Below, in pieces: positions 1 through 9,555 of a stretch of DNA of 64,000 nucleotides. The notes beneath the pieces were generated by a model. That model did no database searches. It saw only the letters and a list, made by a program, of their open reading frames with translations, and was not told the origin of the DNA. Location: contig CAWINH010000006.1 of the NCBI GenBank assembly GCA_963837425.1, forward strand, positions 682,001 to 746,000, read 5' to 3'. Position numbers and translations under genes: made by a program. Every line of letters begins with the position of its first letter. Position 1 is the first letter of the stretch. The stretch is from CAWINH01 sp963837425 (lineage in GTDB: Bacteria > Chloroflexota > Limnocylindria > QHBO01).

Positions 1-348
1 GAGACCGGCCTGGTGACCGACGCCGTCGCCGGGGCGGCCGACCTGCCGGATCCGCTGCCGGCCGCGCCGTTCGTCTGGCACCCGCGCGGTGAGCTCACCA
101 AGGTCGGGGTCTACTGGGAGAGCGGCGTCTGCAGCGAGCACCCGACCATTCGGCTGAGCGGGAACGCGCTGCTGCTCTCGATCGACGAGGGGGCGCAGCG
201 GTCACCGTGCGATCTGATTGCGGTGATCAACGAGATCACGATCACCCTCAACGAGGTCGTGGATGCCGACGCGATCACGGTGCAGATGGCATCGGCATCG
301 GGGGCCGGGAGCAGTACCCTAGCCGCGGCGCAGGTCATCGGGGCGTAG
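1..348 (+). CDS. Hypothetical protein, C-terminal part only
   Basis: An open frame runs in from the window edge and ends at TAG 346-348. The first internal start is GTG at 13, but codons 1-12 are also open, so the true start may lie upstream. The visible 115 residues begin Pro/Ala-rich and then show alternating hydrophobic beta-like segments, for example around ALLLSIDEG and ITITLNEVV. I see no signal peptide or known motif in this part. The last 10 nt overlap the 5' end of the tRNA-Pro gene, so the stop codon lies inside the tRNA. Function is not recognised. Confidence 0.5.
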   Translation, partial: ETGLVTDAVAGAADLPDPLPAAPFVWHPRGELTKVGVYWESGVCSEHPTIRLSGNALLLSIDEGAQRSPCDLIAVINEITITLNEVVDADAITVQMASASGAGSSTLAAAQVIGA

Positions 349-415
349 CGCAGCCTGGTAGCGCACCTGCTTTGGGAGCAGGAGGCCGCCGGTTCGAATC
401 CGGCCGCCCCGACCA
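339..415 (+). tRNA. tRNA-Pro (anticodon TGG), CCA encoded
   Basis: The acceptor stem CGGGGCG (339-345) pairs perfectly with CGCCCCG (405-411), followed by A and an encoded CCA. The anticodon arm is CCTGC, loop TTTGGGA, GCAGG, giving anticodon TGG. The T-loop is GTTCGAATC. Length is 77 nt with CCA. It decodes CCN proline codons. It shares its acceptor stem with the second tRNA-Pro at 31674, which anchors the accessory island. Confidence 0.97.
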
Positions 416-443
416 TCGCCAGCGGTATCATCGGCCGCGTCGC

Positions 444-1393
444 ATGCTTGTCGCCGCCGCAGCGTTCACCGTTGCCCTGGTTGCCTCCGTGGTGCTCACG
501 CCGCTGATCCGGGTGGCCGCCACCGATGCCGGCTTCCTCGATGAGCCCGAGGCGCGCAAGGTGCACGAGTTCCCGATCCCCAGGTTGGGGGGGATCGCGA
601 TCGGGACCGCGTTCTACATCGGGATGGCGGCGGCCCTCGTCGCGACCCGGGCCGTCAATCGTCCGCTGGATCTGTCCACCGGGCACCTGCCGGCGATCCT
701 GGTCGGGGTCGCCCTGATTGGCGGAGTCGGCGTCCTCGACGACCTCGAGGGGATGCGGGCTCGCGTGAAGCTCACCGCGCAGGTCCTCATCGCCCTCGTG
801 GCATATGGACTCGGGCTGTCCGTGGATCGCATCAGCGGACCGTGGGGCAGCGTCGACATCGGTCCATGGTCGATCCTCGTCACGGTGGTCTGGATCGTGG
901 CCGTCATCAACGCCCTCAACCTCATCGACGGGCTGGATGGGCTCGCCTCGGGGGTGGCGGTGACCGCCATGGCCGCCCTCTTCGTCATCGGCGCGGCGAG
1001 CGGCGACGCCCGCCCGGTGCTGCCGGTCCTGGCCGCGGGTGCCGGCGGCGTCCTCGGGATTCCTGCGCTACAACCTCCACCCGGCCAGCATCATCATGGG
1101 CGACACCGGCTCGATGCTGCTCGGCTTCCTGCTGGCCGCGGTCGGGATCAGCCTGACGCAGCCGCCGGTCTCTGCCGCCCCGTGGATCCCGGTCATCGTC
1201 GTCGCCCTGCCGCTGGCGGACACCGCGTGGGCCGTCGTCCGCCGCCTCTTCCCGGGCCCCGGTCCTGGCTCCCGACAAGCGGCACATTCATCACCTGCTC
1301 CTGGCGGGCGGCATGTCGCAGCGGGCCGTCGCGATTGGGCTATGGATCTTCTCGGCGGCGCTCGGCGCGGTCGCGGTCCTGCTGGGGACCTAG
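444..1393 (+). pseudogene. WecA/TagO/MraY-type undecaprenyl-phosphate sugar-1-phosphate transferase, two frameshifts
   Basis: Starting at ATG 444 the product is a polytopic membrane protein of the family that loads a HexNAc-1-phosphate from a UDP-sugar onto undecaprenyl phosphate, the first step of cell-wall or surface glycopolymer synthesis. Family signatures are spread over three frames: LNLIDGLDGLA in the first, MGDTGSMLLGF in the second (from about 1060), and DKRHIHHLLL in the third (from about 1260), ending at TAG 1391-1393. Removing one base near 1055 (a G run) and one near 1255 (a C run) would restore about 316 codons, the normal family length. Both shifts sit in homopolymer-like tracts, so sequencing error is as likely as true decay. 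It belongs functionally with the LCP gene at 4443 and the wec remnants at 10.1-10.9 kb. Confidence 0.85.
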
Positions 1394-1582
1394 GTTCGCG
1401 GTCCACGGCGGCCCGCGGCGCGGAAGTGGTGTCAGGACGCGCCGCCATGGGTACTACGGGGAGGTCTGGTGGGCTAGTACCTTTGCGTCACCGATTCACA
1501 GGACCCTAGACTGATCGCGGCCGCAGCTACCCCGGCTGCGCCCACGCGGCGATGCCCGCCGACGAGTGCCCTGGGGGGCGGT

Positions 1583-3142
1583 TTGCCACCCGAAATCACC
1601 TTCATCCTGGTCACCGGCGTGGTGGCAGCCCTGGTCGGGTTGGCCACCCTGATCGCCGTGTGGCGCGAGCGCGGCGGCGGGCTCCGGCGCACCGCCGATG
1701 GACCGGTCGGGCAGCCGCCGCTCGGCCGGCAACCCGCGCGAGGTGCCGATGAGACCCGCGACGGGTACGCCAGTGCCGTGCGCATCATGTGGTGGGTGAG
1801 CATCGCCGCGGTCCTGGTCGGGGTGGGGCTCACCGATGCCTTCGGGCCCAACCAGCCGGCCCTCTACGGCCTCGGCGGGCTGGCGGTCGCGACCGTGCTC
1901 CTTCTCCACGATGTCATGCCCCCTCGCTGGCGGACGACGCTGGTCGCCACCGTCGAAGTGCTCGCTGCGCTGGCGCTCATCACGGCGCTCCTGGCGCTCA
2001 CCGGCTACGGGGCGTCGCCGTTCGCTCCCACCTATGCGGTAGTGGCCGTCGCGGTCGCCCTGTCGGTGGGACCGCGCGCGGCGCTCTCGGTTGCGGCACT
2101 GGCCACGATCTCGTTCCTCGGTGTGCTCGCGCTCGACCCGGAGCTGGGCTCGTACGACGGTGCAGGGCTGCTGCGCGTCGGGCTGACCGTCGCATCGATC
2201 TGGCTGCTCACCTACCTGTCCGGCGTCTTCGCCGCCGGGGAGCGCAGGCGCCGGGAGCTCTCGCGGACGGACCCGCTTACCGGGCTGCTGAACCGCGGCG
2301 AGCTCTTCGAGCTCCTCGAGCAGGAAGTCCAGCGCACCCGCCGCAGCGAACGTGGCTTCTGCCTGCTGATGATCGACCTCGACAGCCTCAAGGGGGTGAA
2401 CGACACGTACGGGCACCATCGCGGTGACGCGGTGCTGCGCGCGCTGGCCGAGGTCATGCGCCGCTCGATCCGCTCGGTCGACACGGCCTTTCGATACGCC
2501 GGTGACGAATTCCTGGTCCTCCTGCCGGAGACAGATTTCGCCGGCGCATTCGTCGTCGCCGAGAAGATCCGGGCGGGTGCCGAGGATCTTGGCCCCCTGA
2601 CCGGGAGCGATGACGTGCCGACCAGCGTGAGCATTGGTCTGGTCTCGTGTCCGGAGGATGGCGCCAGCGTCGAGGAGCTCATGATCTCGGTCGATCGGGC
2701 CATGTACCAGGCCAAGTCGCTCGGGAAGAACCAGGTCAGCGGCAATCCGCAGCCGCGGCGCGCGGCTCGCCGCATCCCGAACCGGGAGACCCGGGAGGTT
2801 GCCACACCACCCGCCGTGGACGAGCGGCCGGCCCTGGCCCCGATCGTCGAGGCCGGCGGAGCGCGCGATGCCCGGCCGCCGAGCACGCCCTCGGCGCTCG
2901 CTCCGCCCCCGGCCGCCGAACCGGCTCCCGTCGAGCGGGTTCCCGCAGCAGCCCGAGTGGCGGTGCCCACGCTCGCGCGGCCGTGGCAGGACGACGGACG
3001 CCATGACGCGGTCGAGGACGAGGAGCCGGATCCGGGCGAGATGCGGCGGCGCATCGCGGCCGCCAGCCTGCACATGGATCCGGACCACCAGATCCGCCGC
3101 GCGATGGACACGTTCCTGTCGCCGACACGGCGCGAGGACTAG
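1583..3142 (+). CDS. Membrane-bound GGDEF-domain protein (probable diguanylate cyclase)
   Basis: 519 residues from a TTG start. Residues 1-215 hold about seven hydrophobic segments with no recognisable sensor fold. Residues 222-385 are a GGDEF domain with SRTDPLTGLLNR, the metal-binding region FCLLMIDLDSLKGVNDTYG, the active-site variant YAGDEF (A replaces the first G, usually tolerated) and the closing DRAMYQAKSLGKNQV. The last 130 residues are a Pro/Ala/Glu-rich linker with a short basic-acidic tail. It should make cyclic di-GMP at the inner membrane in response to an unknown signal. I see no RxxD inhibitory site ahead of the active loop. It is downstream of the wecA-like gene and its 3' end overlaps the convergent DUF3048 gene by 4 nt. 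The start is uncertain, since TTG lacks a strong ribosome binding site. Confidence 0.85.
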   Translation: MPPEITFILVTGVVAALVGLATLIAVWRERGGGLRRTADGPVGQPPLGRQPARGADETRDGYASAVRIMWWVSIAAVLVGVGLTDAFGPNQPALYGLGGLAVATVLLLHDVMPPRWRTTLVATVEVLAALALITALLALTGYGASPFAPTYAVVAVAVALSVGPRAALSVAALATISFLGVLALDPELGSYDGAGLLRVGLTVASIWLLTYLSGVFAAGERRRRELSRTDPLTGLLNRGELFELLEQEVQRTRRSERGFCLLMIDLDSLKGVNDTYGHHRGDAVLRALAEVMRRSIRSVDTAFRYAGDEFLVLLPETDFAGAFVVAEKIRAGAEDLGPLTGSDDVPTSVSIGLVSCPEDGASVEELMISVDRAMYQAKSLGKNQVSGNPQPRRAARRIPNRETREVATPPAVDERPALAPIVEAGGARDARPPSTPSALAPPPAAEPAPVERVPAAARVAVPTLARPWQDDGRHDAVEDEEPDPGEMRRRIAAASLHMDPDHQIRRAMDTFLSPTRRED

Positions 3143-4304
3143 TTCTCGGCCGCCGTCGCGTAGGTCGGGATCACCTCCCACCACACGACGCCCGGCGGGA
3201 GCACCACTGGGTCGCCGCTCGCCGCGTAGGTCCAGGTCGTTCCGGCGCTGGCCGATGGACGGGACCAGCGCACGTCGTAGGCCTGGCCGTCGAGGTACAG
3301 CGTGCCGGTCCCGCTGCCGACCATCTGATGCTCGCGCCGCGGGCTTCCCCCGGGATCGTGGTGGTGATAGTCGATCGTCTCGACGACCCGCTCCACGATG
3401 ACCGTTCGGGCCGCGAGCCGCTTGCCGGTCGCGCCGTCGATGTTCGGGGCGCCGCCATCGCTGCGAAGCCACGTGTCCGAGGCCGGCATCCCAGGTCCAG
3501 CCGATGCGCCAGTACGCGTTCGTGCGCAGCTCCACGGCGCTGACCGGCCGTCCGGTCGGCGGGCACGACGCCTGAGGGTCGAAGCTGAACTGTGGACGCG
3601 GCGATCCCGCTCGCGCGGCGAGGTTGTCGAGGGCGGGGTAGTTGCCCAGGCGCGCCCGCGCGGCCTCGACGTCCGCGTACAGGTTGTGGGGCGCCGGCCT
3701 TCGGTCCGTAGCGCGTGAACCAACCGCCCGGCCAGGTGCCGAAGATGCCCGTTGACGTACGGCATGCCGGCAGTGGCGAAGCGCCGCAGCTCCTCGGTCC
3801 CGGCACCGAAGAAGACGGGCAGGACGTGGAGGTCCTGCCAGACGTCGATGGTGTAGTAGCGCGCGCTGCGCACCGGTCCGGTCAAGCCGCAGCGTCGGCT
3901 GGCACTGGAAGATGGCGGTGAAGCGGGTGACGTCTCCCTCCACCGTGACCTCGACGACCATGTCCGCCAGGCCCAGGTTGCGCGTCGGCCGCGCTGCGGG
4001 TGGTTCTCGATCTGCACGGCGAGCGCCACCGACGAGACGGATGCCGCGTCGGCGACCGGCAGCCCGTTCCAGGGACACCGGCCGTAGATCGGCGGCGCGG
4101 GCGACGGGCTCGGGATCGGGCTGGGGCGAGTCGGTCGGCGGACTGGCGACGGGGACTGAGCGTCGGGATCGGCGATGGCGAGGGCGTCGGCCGGGCTCCG
4201 GCCGAGGAGGAGCCAGCCCGCCCGCCCCGAGGCCGAGCGCGACCACCACGCCTACGGCCGCGACCGCCCGGCGCGTGCGGAGGAGAGTCGCGGAGGCGGT
4301 CCAT
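3139..4304 (-). pseudogene. DUF3048 (YerB-like) secreted protein, several frameshifts
   Basis: Pieces of one protein appear in all three minus-strand frames. A hydrophobic N-terminal segment (AVAAVGVVVALG) is followed by a Pro/Ser-rich stretch, then WNGLPVADA, LAVQIENHP, ADMVVEVTVEGDVTRFTAIF, GPVRSAR and, near the end, DGQAYDVRWSRPS and PGVVWWEVIP. These match the DUF3048 family, extracytoplasmic lipoproteins or membrane-anchored proteins of unknown function found with cell-wall genes. At least four shifts are needed to join them (near 4200, 4050, 3900 and 3700), so as sequenced it cannot give a full protein. The proposed start ATG 4304 is inference. It is divergent from the LCP gene, across a perfect 11-bp hairpin at 4411. 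Confidence 0.75.
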
Positions 4305-4410
4305 GGAACAGATGCTACAGACTCGACGTCTGACGACCTGTGGCACTATTGCGCGTCATGGAGCTGGCATGATGACGGCGAGCTCTGCGCCAATCGCCGG
4401 TGAATTCCCA

Positions 4411-4437
4411 CCCGACCGTCCACGACGGACGGTCGGG
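4411..4437. promoter_or_regulatory. Perfect 11-bp hairpin between divergent envelope genes
   Basis: CCCGACCGTCC (4411-4421) and its exact reverse complement (4427-4437) flank a 5-nt loop. It lies between the divergent DUF3048 and LCP genes, just before the LCP reading frame. It could be an operator for both, or a leader hairpin of the LCP transcript. There is no T run beside it, so an ordinary terminator is unlikely. Confidence 0.5.
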
Positions 4438-4442
4438 CCGCC

Positions 4443-5763
4443 TTGGCTGCGTTCCTCTCGTTCCTGTTCCCCGGGGCGGGTCAGGCCTACAACGGCCAGT
4501 CGCGGCTGGCCTGGCTGCTCGCCGCGCCCGCCGTGCTGCTCGTCGCAAGCGCCGCGCTGGCGGTTGTCGCCGCCCGAGTCACGCCTGCTCATCGCGGCTG
4601 CTGGACATCCGCTTCCTCGTTGGCCTGATCGTCCTGGACCTTGCATTTCTCGGCTGGCGGCTGGTGGCCATCATCCAGGCCCACGGGCGGCGCGAGCGGT
4701 TCGCGCCGCGGCGCTGGACGACGTGGATCACGGCGATCGTGCTCCTGGCCACGATCGGCATGCACGCGCTGCCGGCCTACTACGCGGCGCTCGGCATCGA
4801 CACCGTGCAGGCCGTCTCGCTGGGCGGGTCGGGCGGCGACCTACAGTTCGCGCCGGTCCCCGGGGTGACCTTCATGCCGGAACCGTCGGAGCAGCCCGTC
4901 GTCGAGCACGGCGAGCGAGTGAACATCCTGCTGGTCGGCATCGACGCGGCGCCAGGCCGAGTCACGCAGCTGACCGACACGATGCTGGTCGTGAGCATGG
5001 ACCCGAACGGCCAGGCCTCCGGGATGGTCTCGGTCCCTCGCGACCTGTACGGCGTGCCGCTCCCGGACGGGACGCCGTTCAACGCAGAAGCTGAACTCGC
5101 TGATGGTGTACGCCAACGCGCGCCCCACCCAGTTCCCGTTGGGCGGGGTGGGCACCCTGAAGGCCACGATCGGCAACCTGCTGGGCATCAAGATCCACTA
5201 CTTCGCCGCGATCAACCTCCTCGGCTTCAAGAAGGTGATCGACCTCATCGGCGGGGTCGACATCAATGTCGAACGCACGATCAATGACCCGTACCTACGT
5301 CGACGCCGCGACCGGGCAGCGCGTCGGGTTCTATCTGGCGGCCGGCGAGCACCACCTCGATGGCGCCACGGCGCTCGCGTACGTGCGATCGCGCAAGGGG
5401 ATCGGCGACAGTGATTTCACCCGCGCGGCTCGGCAGCAGCAGCTCCTCGCGGCAGTGCGAGCGAAGCTCACCGCCCAGAACCTGCTGCTCGTGCTCCCCG
5501 GCCTGCTGGACGCGGTGAAGTCCACGATTGCCACCGACATCCCGTCTGACCGCATCGCGCCGCTGGCCCAGGCCGTCCAGGACGCGGACATGTCCCAGCT
5601 GCAGAAGATCGTGCTGCAGCCGCCGACCTACATGACCGTCGACGCCCACTCCGCGGCGGGCTACATCCTGGTCCCGAACCTGGAGGCGATCCACGCTGTC
5701 GGTGAGCAGATCCTCAATCCGCCCTCCCCGACGCCCGAACCGACCCCCCGGGCGCCGTTCTGA
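4443..5763 (+). pseudogene. LytR-CpsA-Psr (LCP) family glycopolymer transferase, three frameshifts
   Basis: LCP proteins attach undecaprenyl-linked glycopolymers to peptidoglycan outside the membrane. The N-terminal part has hydrophobic segments (AAFLSFLFPGAGQAYNG, then FLVGLIVLDLAFLGW and TAIVLLATIGMHAL), unlike the single helix of simple LCP proteins. The LCP core follows: VNILLVGIDA, LTDTMLVVSMDP, MVSVPRDLYGVPLP, IHYFAAINL, VIDLIGGVDINV and ATALAYVRSRKG, then a helical tail and a Pro-rich end. The frame changes near 4590, near 5090 (two bases seem lost in the FNAQKLNSL region) and near 5285 (one base seems gained before TYVDAA). The C-terminal 160 residues are clean. With the wecA-like gene it forms a start-and-finish pair for a wall glycopolymer. 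Confidence 0.85.
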
Positions 5764-5809
5764 CCTGCCCGCCGGGGCTCCGCCGGGGCTCCTGCTAGAC
5801 TCGCGGATC

Positions 5810-6994
5810 ATGCCCGGCTTCTCGACCCGAGCGATTCGCGCGGCAAGCAGGACGCCGGCCGCGCTGCAGCAACCGGTGAACGTCCCGATCTACCAGACGA
5901 GCACCTTCGAGGTCGAAAGCGCCACCGAGCTCGCCGAGCTGCTCGAATTCGTGCGCCCCGGGCACTCCTACAGCCGCTACTCGAACCCGACCCACGCCGC
6001 CCTCGAGGAGGCGCTCGCCGAGCTCGAGGGGGGCGAGGCCTGCCACGTCACCGCCTCCGGCATGGCGGCCATGCACGGGGCGATCCTTTCGTTGGCCCGC
6101 CACGGGGACGAGATCATCATCCCCGGCGCGGTGTACGGCGGGATGGTCGGGCTGGCACAGGCCGTGCTGGAGCGTGCCGGCATTCGTGCCGTGGCGGTCG
6201 ACACCACCGACCTCGCGGCGGTCGACTCCGCCGTCAGCGACGCGACGCGGCTCATCTGGCTCGAGACGATCTCGAACCCGACGACCGCGATGGCCGACAT
6301 CTCCGCGGTCGTGGAGCTGGCTCGGCCGCGGGGCATCCCGGTCGTCGTCGACAACACGTTCGCATCCCCATTCCTGTGCAACCCGCTCGCATTGGGGGCG
6401 GATCTCGTCATCCACTCCACGACGAAGTACGTGGCGGGCCATTCCGACATCATCGGCGGCGCGATCATCGGAAGTGTCGAGAGGGTGGCTGATGCGCGTC
6501 GGATCGTCATCAATGCCGGCGGCAACGCGGCGCCGCTCGAGGCGTTCCTCGCGCTGCGAGGGCTGAAGACCCTGGCGCTGCGGATGGAGCGTCACTCGAG
6601 CAACGCGCTGGCGGTGGCCCAGGCACTCGACGGGTTGCCCGGGGTGACGCGGGTCCTCTATCCGGGCCTCCCGTCCCATCCACAGCACGAGCTCGCGCGG
6701 CACCGCCTGCGGAACGGGATGGCGGGCGGGATGCTGAGCATCGACCTGGCCGGGGGACGGGCGACCGGTGAGCGATTCCTCGACGCGCTTTCGATTGCCG
6801 TGCACGCGACGAGCCTGGGGAGCGTCCAGACGCTGTGCAGCCACCCGGCCTCGTCGTCGCATCGGCAGCTCGACGACGCGGCGCTGGCCGCCGCCGGCCT
6901 CAGCCCGGGCATGGTGCGAATCTCGATTGGCCTGGAGGATGCCAACGACCTGGTTGCCGACCTCACCTCGGCAGTGGGTGCCGCCGGCTCCTGA
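5810..6994 (+). CDS. Cys/Met-metabolism PLP-dependent enzyme (cystathionine gamma-synthase/lyase type)
   Basis: 394 residues from ATG 5810, the usual length for this fold-type I family. Visible signatures are SRYSNPTHAALEEALAELEGG near residue 48, ASGMAAMHGAIL near 80, VVVDNTFASPFLCNPL near 178, and HSTTKYVAGHSDIIGGA near 202, where K in STTKY is the PLP lysine. The reaction is a gamma-replacement or gamma-elimination on a homoserine ester, cystathionine or methionine. Subfamily cannot be assigned by eye. No sulfur-metabolism neighbours are present: the gene ends 27 nt before a regulator and starts 46 nt after the LCP frame. The annotated family and the start are secure, the substrate is not. 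Confidence 0.9.
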   Translation: MPGFSTRAIRAASRTPAALQQPVNVPIYQTSTFEVESATELAELLEFVRPGHSYSRYSNPTHAALEEALAELEGGEACHVTASGMAAMHGAILSLARHGDEIIIPGAVYGGMVGLAQAVLERAGIRAVAVDTTDLAAVDSAVSDATRLIWLETISNPTTAMADISAVVELARPRGIPVVVDNTFASPFLCNPLALGADLVIHSTTKYVAGHSDIIGGAIIGSVERVADARRIVINAGGNAAPLEAFLALRGLKTLALRMERHSSNALAVAQALDGLPGVTRVLYPGLPSHPQHELARHRLRNGMAGGMLSIDLAGGRATGERFLDALSIAVHATSLGSVQTLCSHPASSSHRQLDDAALAAAGLSPGMVRISIGLEDANDLVADLTSAVGAAGS

Positions 6995-7021
6995 CGGAGC
7001 GCCGATGGACGCCGCCGCCGG

Positions 7022-8122
7022 ATGACGCGCATCGTTGACCTCTGGCGCGCGATCGACGCCGAGGCGCGCCTCGTCTCCGGGTCGGACGAGCGCCTCACGG
7101 GGGTCGTGCGCAACGTCATCCGCACGCGAGCCGCGGCGCCCCACCTGCCACCGGCGGTGGAGCGCGCGGCGCTGATCGTGGACGCCGCCCTCGTCCGCGG
7201 GCCGCGCCTCGACGACTTCGTGCGCGTCCTCCGCGATGCCGAGCTCGACCCGGTCGTGCTGCTGCTGGCCGGCGACGGCGAGCGGCCCGCGCCCGAACGA
7301 GCCAGTGACCCGATGCCGGTCCTCGCCAGCCGTCTCGGTGTGGCCCAGCTTCATGAGCGCGCGAATGCCTATCTCGCCGACCCGGGCGTCGTCCTGGGGC
7401 AATTCGCGACGCAGCTTCGGCTGGCGGCCGCCGAGGCCGCCCTCGCCGATCCCGACCCGGCGGCGCCGGCGGGCCTCGTCGCCGCCCGGCTCCGACGAGG
7501 GGTGGCGGTGTCGACGCAGGGCAAGCTCCATTCGCTCCACCCGCGGAGCGCCGGCACCGCGCTCGCCGCGCGCTTCGCCGCCATGCACGCGCGGCTCCTC
7601 GCCTCATCGTCGGCGGGCCGGGACGCGACGCTGAGTCGCCGCCATGACCGCCTCTGGATCCTCGAGCGTCGCGTCCGGCCGGATGCTTCGGTCTGGCTCT
7701 TCGACGATCTCCCGCTCGCCGAGGTGGACGCCGCCGGCGCGGACGCGCTGACGTTCACGCTCCGGGCCCTCCTGCGCCGCTCCGCGGCCGACGCTCGCGC
7801 GCCGACGGCGAGGCCGGGGCGAGCGTCCGCACCCGCGGACGGGCGCCTGGCACCCGACGAGACCCTGCGCGCCACCCTCGTCGCGGTGGCCCGCGCGAAC
7901 GGCCGGGTCGCCCCGGCCGCGCGCAGCCTTGGCGTGCATCGCAACACGGTGCTGTACCGGCTGCGTCGGGCGGCCTCCGAGCTTGGGCTCGATCCGCGAC
8001 GGCGCCGAGGACGCGATCAGGATCCTCTCGGAGACCGAAGGCTGAATGTTTGTGCAGTGAGCACAAGCATTCCTCGGCGATCGCCGCGCGCCGTGTCGCC
8101 CGTCGCGACAGCCAGGCGCTAG
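7022..8122 (+). CDS. PucR-type helix-turn-helix transcriptional regulator
   Basis: The C-terminal helix-turn-helix is of the PucR/CdaR type: GRVAPAARSLGVHRNTVLYRLRRA near residues 295-318. The N-terminal 270 residues are Ala/Arg/Leu-rich, mostly helical, without a recognised sensor domain. After GLDPR (about residue 325) the frame continues into an arginine-rich tail that looks random, while a one-base shift gives DGAEDAIRILSETEG and a TGA at 8043-8045, directly before a hairpin. The true gene therefore probably ends at 8045, with a one-base error or mutation near 8000. Its position between a sulfur-amino-acid enzyme and glnA suggests nitrogen- or amino-acid-linked control, but the target is unknown. 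Confidence 0.75.
   Translation: MTRIVDLWRAIDAEARLVSGSDERLTGVVRNVIRTRAAAPHLPPAVERAALIVDAALVRGPRLDDFVRVLRDAELDPVVLLLAGDGERPAPERASDPMPVLASRLGVAQLHERANAYLADPGVVLGQFATQLRLAAAEAALADPDPAAPAGLVAARLRRGVAVSTQGKLHSLHPRSAGTALAARFAAMHARLLASSSAGRDATLSRRHDRLWILERRVRPDASVWLFDDLPLAEVDAAGADALTFTLRALLRRSAADARAPTARPGRASAPADGRLAPDETLRATLVAVARANGRVAPAARSLGVHRNTVLYRLRRAASELGLDPRRRRGRDQDPLGDRRLNVCAVSTSIPRRSPRAVSPVATARR
8044..8072. terminator. Hairpin after the PucR-like gene, upstream of glnA
   Basis: GAATGTTTGTGC (8044-8055) can pair with GCACAAGCATTC (8061-8072) over 12 bp with a single G-T wobble and a 5-nt loop. It begins at the alternative stop codon of the regulator, about 100 nt before glnA. No strong T run follows, so it may be a weak terminator, or an operator, since TTGTGC-N5-GCACAA is an exact inverted repeat. 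Confidence 0.5.
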
Positions 8123-8177
8123 GCTCAGGCCATCTCCCCCACCCTCCAAGTCACCCGTAGAGGAGCCTGAGCGCAAA

Positions 8178-9542
8178 ATGCCATCCAAGGAGCTGTCCGC
8201 CGCCCTGGCGCTCGCCGAAGAGCGCAACCTGCGCTTCGTGAGCCTGCAGTTCACCGATATCACGGGTCAGGTGAAATCGGTGCAGGTCCCCATGCATCAG
8301 CTCGAGGAGGCGGTCGAGCACGGCAAGTGGTTCGATGGCTCGAGCATCGAGGGCTTCGCCCGCATCGCCGAGTCCGACATGTTCCTGGTCCCGGATCTCA
8401 CCACCTTCGCCGAGATCCCATGGGAGCCGGGCATCCTGCCGGATGGCAGCACCTCGCCGACCGGCTCCGCCCGGGTCATCTGCGACGTCTTCACCCCGAG
8501 CGGCGACCCATTCCCCGGCGACCCGCGCTGGGTGCTCCGCCGTCAGCTGGATCGGGCCCGCAAGCTCGGCTACCTGATGAACACCGGACCCGAGCTCGAG
8601 TTCTTCCTCCTGCGACGTGGCGGCGACGACGTCGAAACCCTCCCCCACGACGCCGCGGGCTACTTCGACCTCTCCGAGGACCAGGGCACCGAGGTCCGCA
8701 AGGAGATGATGAACGACCTCGAGGCGCTCGGCATCAAGGTCGAGACCGCGCACCACGAAGTGGCGACCGGGCAGCACGAGATCGACTTCGAGTATGCGAA
8801 TGCGCTGCGAACGGCCGATAACGCGGTGACCTTCAAGACGACGCTGAAGGCCGTCGCCGCCCGTCGCGGGCTGTACGCCACGTTCATGCCGAAGCCGTTC
8901 TTCGGGATGAACGGCAACGGGATGCATACCCATCAGAGCCTGTGGGACGTCAAGAAGGAACGCAATGCCTTCGCCGATGCCAAGGACAGCTACGGCCTTT
9001 CGCCCATCGCCCGCAGCTACATCGCCGGCATCCTCGCCCACGCGCGGGGCATGATCGGCGTCCTGGCCCCGCTGGTGAACAGCTACAAGCGCCTGGTGCC
9101 GGGCTACGAGGCGCCGGTCTACATCGGCTGGGCGCGCATCAACCGCTCCGCGCTCGTCCGCATCCCGCAGATCAGCAAGGGCCAGCTGAACTCGACCCGC
9201 ATCGAGCTGCGCTGCCCGGACCCTTCTTCGAACCCGTACCTGGCCTTCGCCTGCATGCTGGCCGCCGGGCTCGACGGGATCGAGCGCAAGCTCACGCCGC
9301 CCGACCCGGTGGAGGAGAATCTCTACCACCTCGATGCCGCCAAGCTCGAAAGCCGCAAGATCAAGCAGCTGCCGGGCACCCTGCGCGAGGCAATCGACGA
9401 GCTGTCAGCCGACAAGGTGATCTGCGACGCTCTCGGCGACCACGTTCTCGAGCGCTTCGTGGAGGCCAAGACGGAGGAGTGGGACGAGTACCGGATGCAG
9501 GTCACGAGCTGGGAGGTGGATCGCTACCTCGAAGCCTTCTAG
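8178..9542 (+). CDS. glnA: Glutamine synthetase type I
   Basis: Makes glutamine from glutamate, ammonia and ATP in the cytoplasm, as a dodecamer in this family. 454 residues. The N-terminal beta-grasp domain (about 12-100) contains DGSSIEGFARI. The catalytic domain has FMPKPFFGMNGNGMHTH near 235-252 (family form usually GSGMHVH), NRSALVRIP near 330 and STRIELRCPDPSSNPYLAFA near 343. The length, and a C-terminal ENLYHLD region without the long insert, match the I-alpha class, which is feedback-inhibited rather than adenylylated. A GAGGAG ribosome binding site lies at 8160, some 12 nt before ATG 8178. The upstream gap holds a 12-bp hairpin. It is monocistronic, convergent with pyrophosphatase, with 13 nt between the stops. 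Confidence 0.97.
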   Translation: MPSKELSAALALAEERNLRFVSLQFTDITGQVKSVQVPMHQLEEAVEHGKWFDGSSIEGFARIAESDMFLVPDLTTFAEIPWEPGILPDGSTSPTGSARVICDVFTPSGDPFPGDPRWVLRRQLDRARKLGYLMNTGPELEFFLLRRGGDDVETLPHDAAGYFDLSEDQGTEVRKEMMNDLEALGIKVETAHHEVATGQHEIDFEYANALRTADNAVTFKTTLKAVAARRGLYATFMPKPFFGMNGNGMHTHQSLWDVKKERNAFADAKDSYGLSPIARSYIAGILAHARGMIGVLAPLVNSYKRLVPGYEAPVYIGWARINRSALVRIPQISKGQLNSTRIELRCPDPSSNPYLAFACMLAAGLDGIERKLTPPDPVEENLYHLDAAKLESRKIKQLPGTLREAIDELSADKVICDALGDHVLERFVEAKTEEWDEYRMQVTSWEVDRYLEAF

Positions 9543-9555
9543 CCGATGGCGGCGT

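Noticed and set aside
1496..4249. Very long minus-strand frame opposite the GGDEF gene
   Set aside because: It arises from high third-position GC opposite a real gene, is rich in Arg/Gly/Pro, and joins unrelated stretches, including parts of DUF3048.
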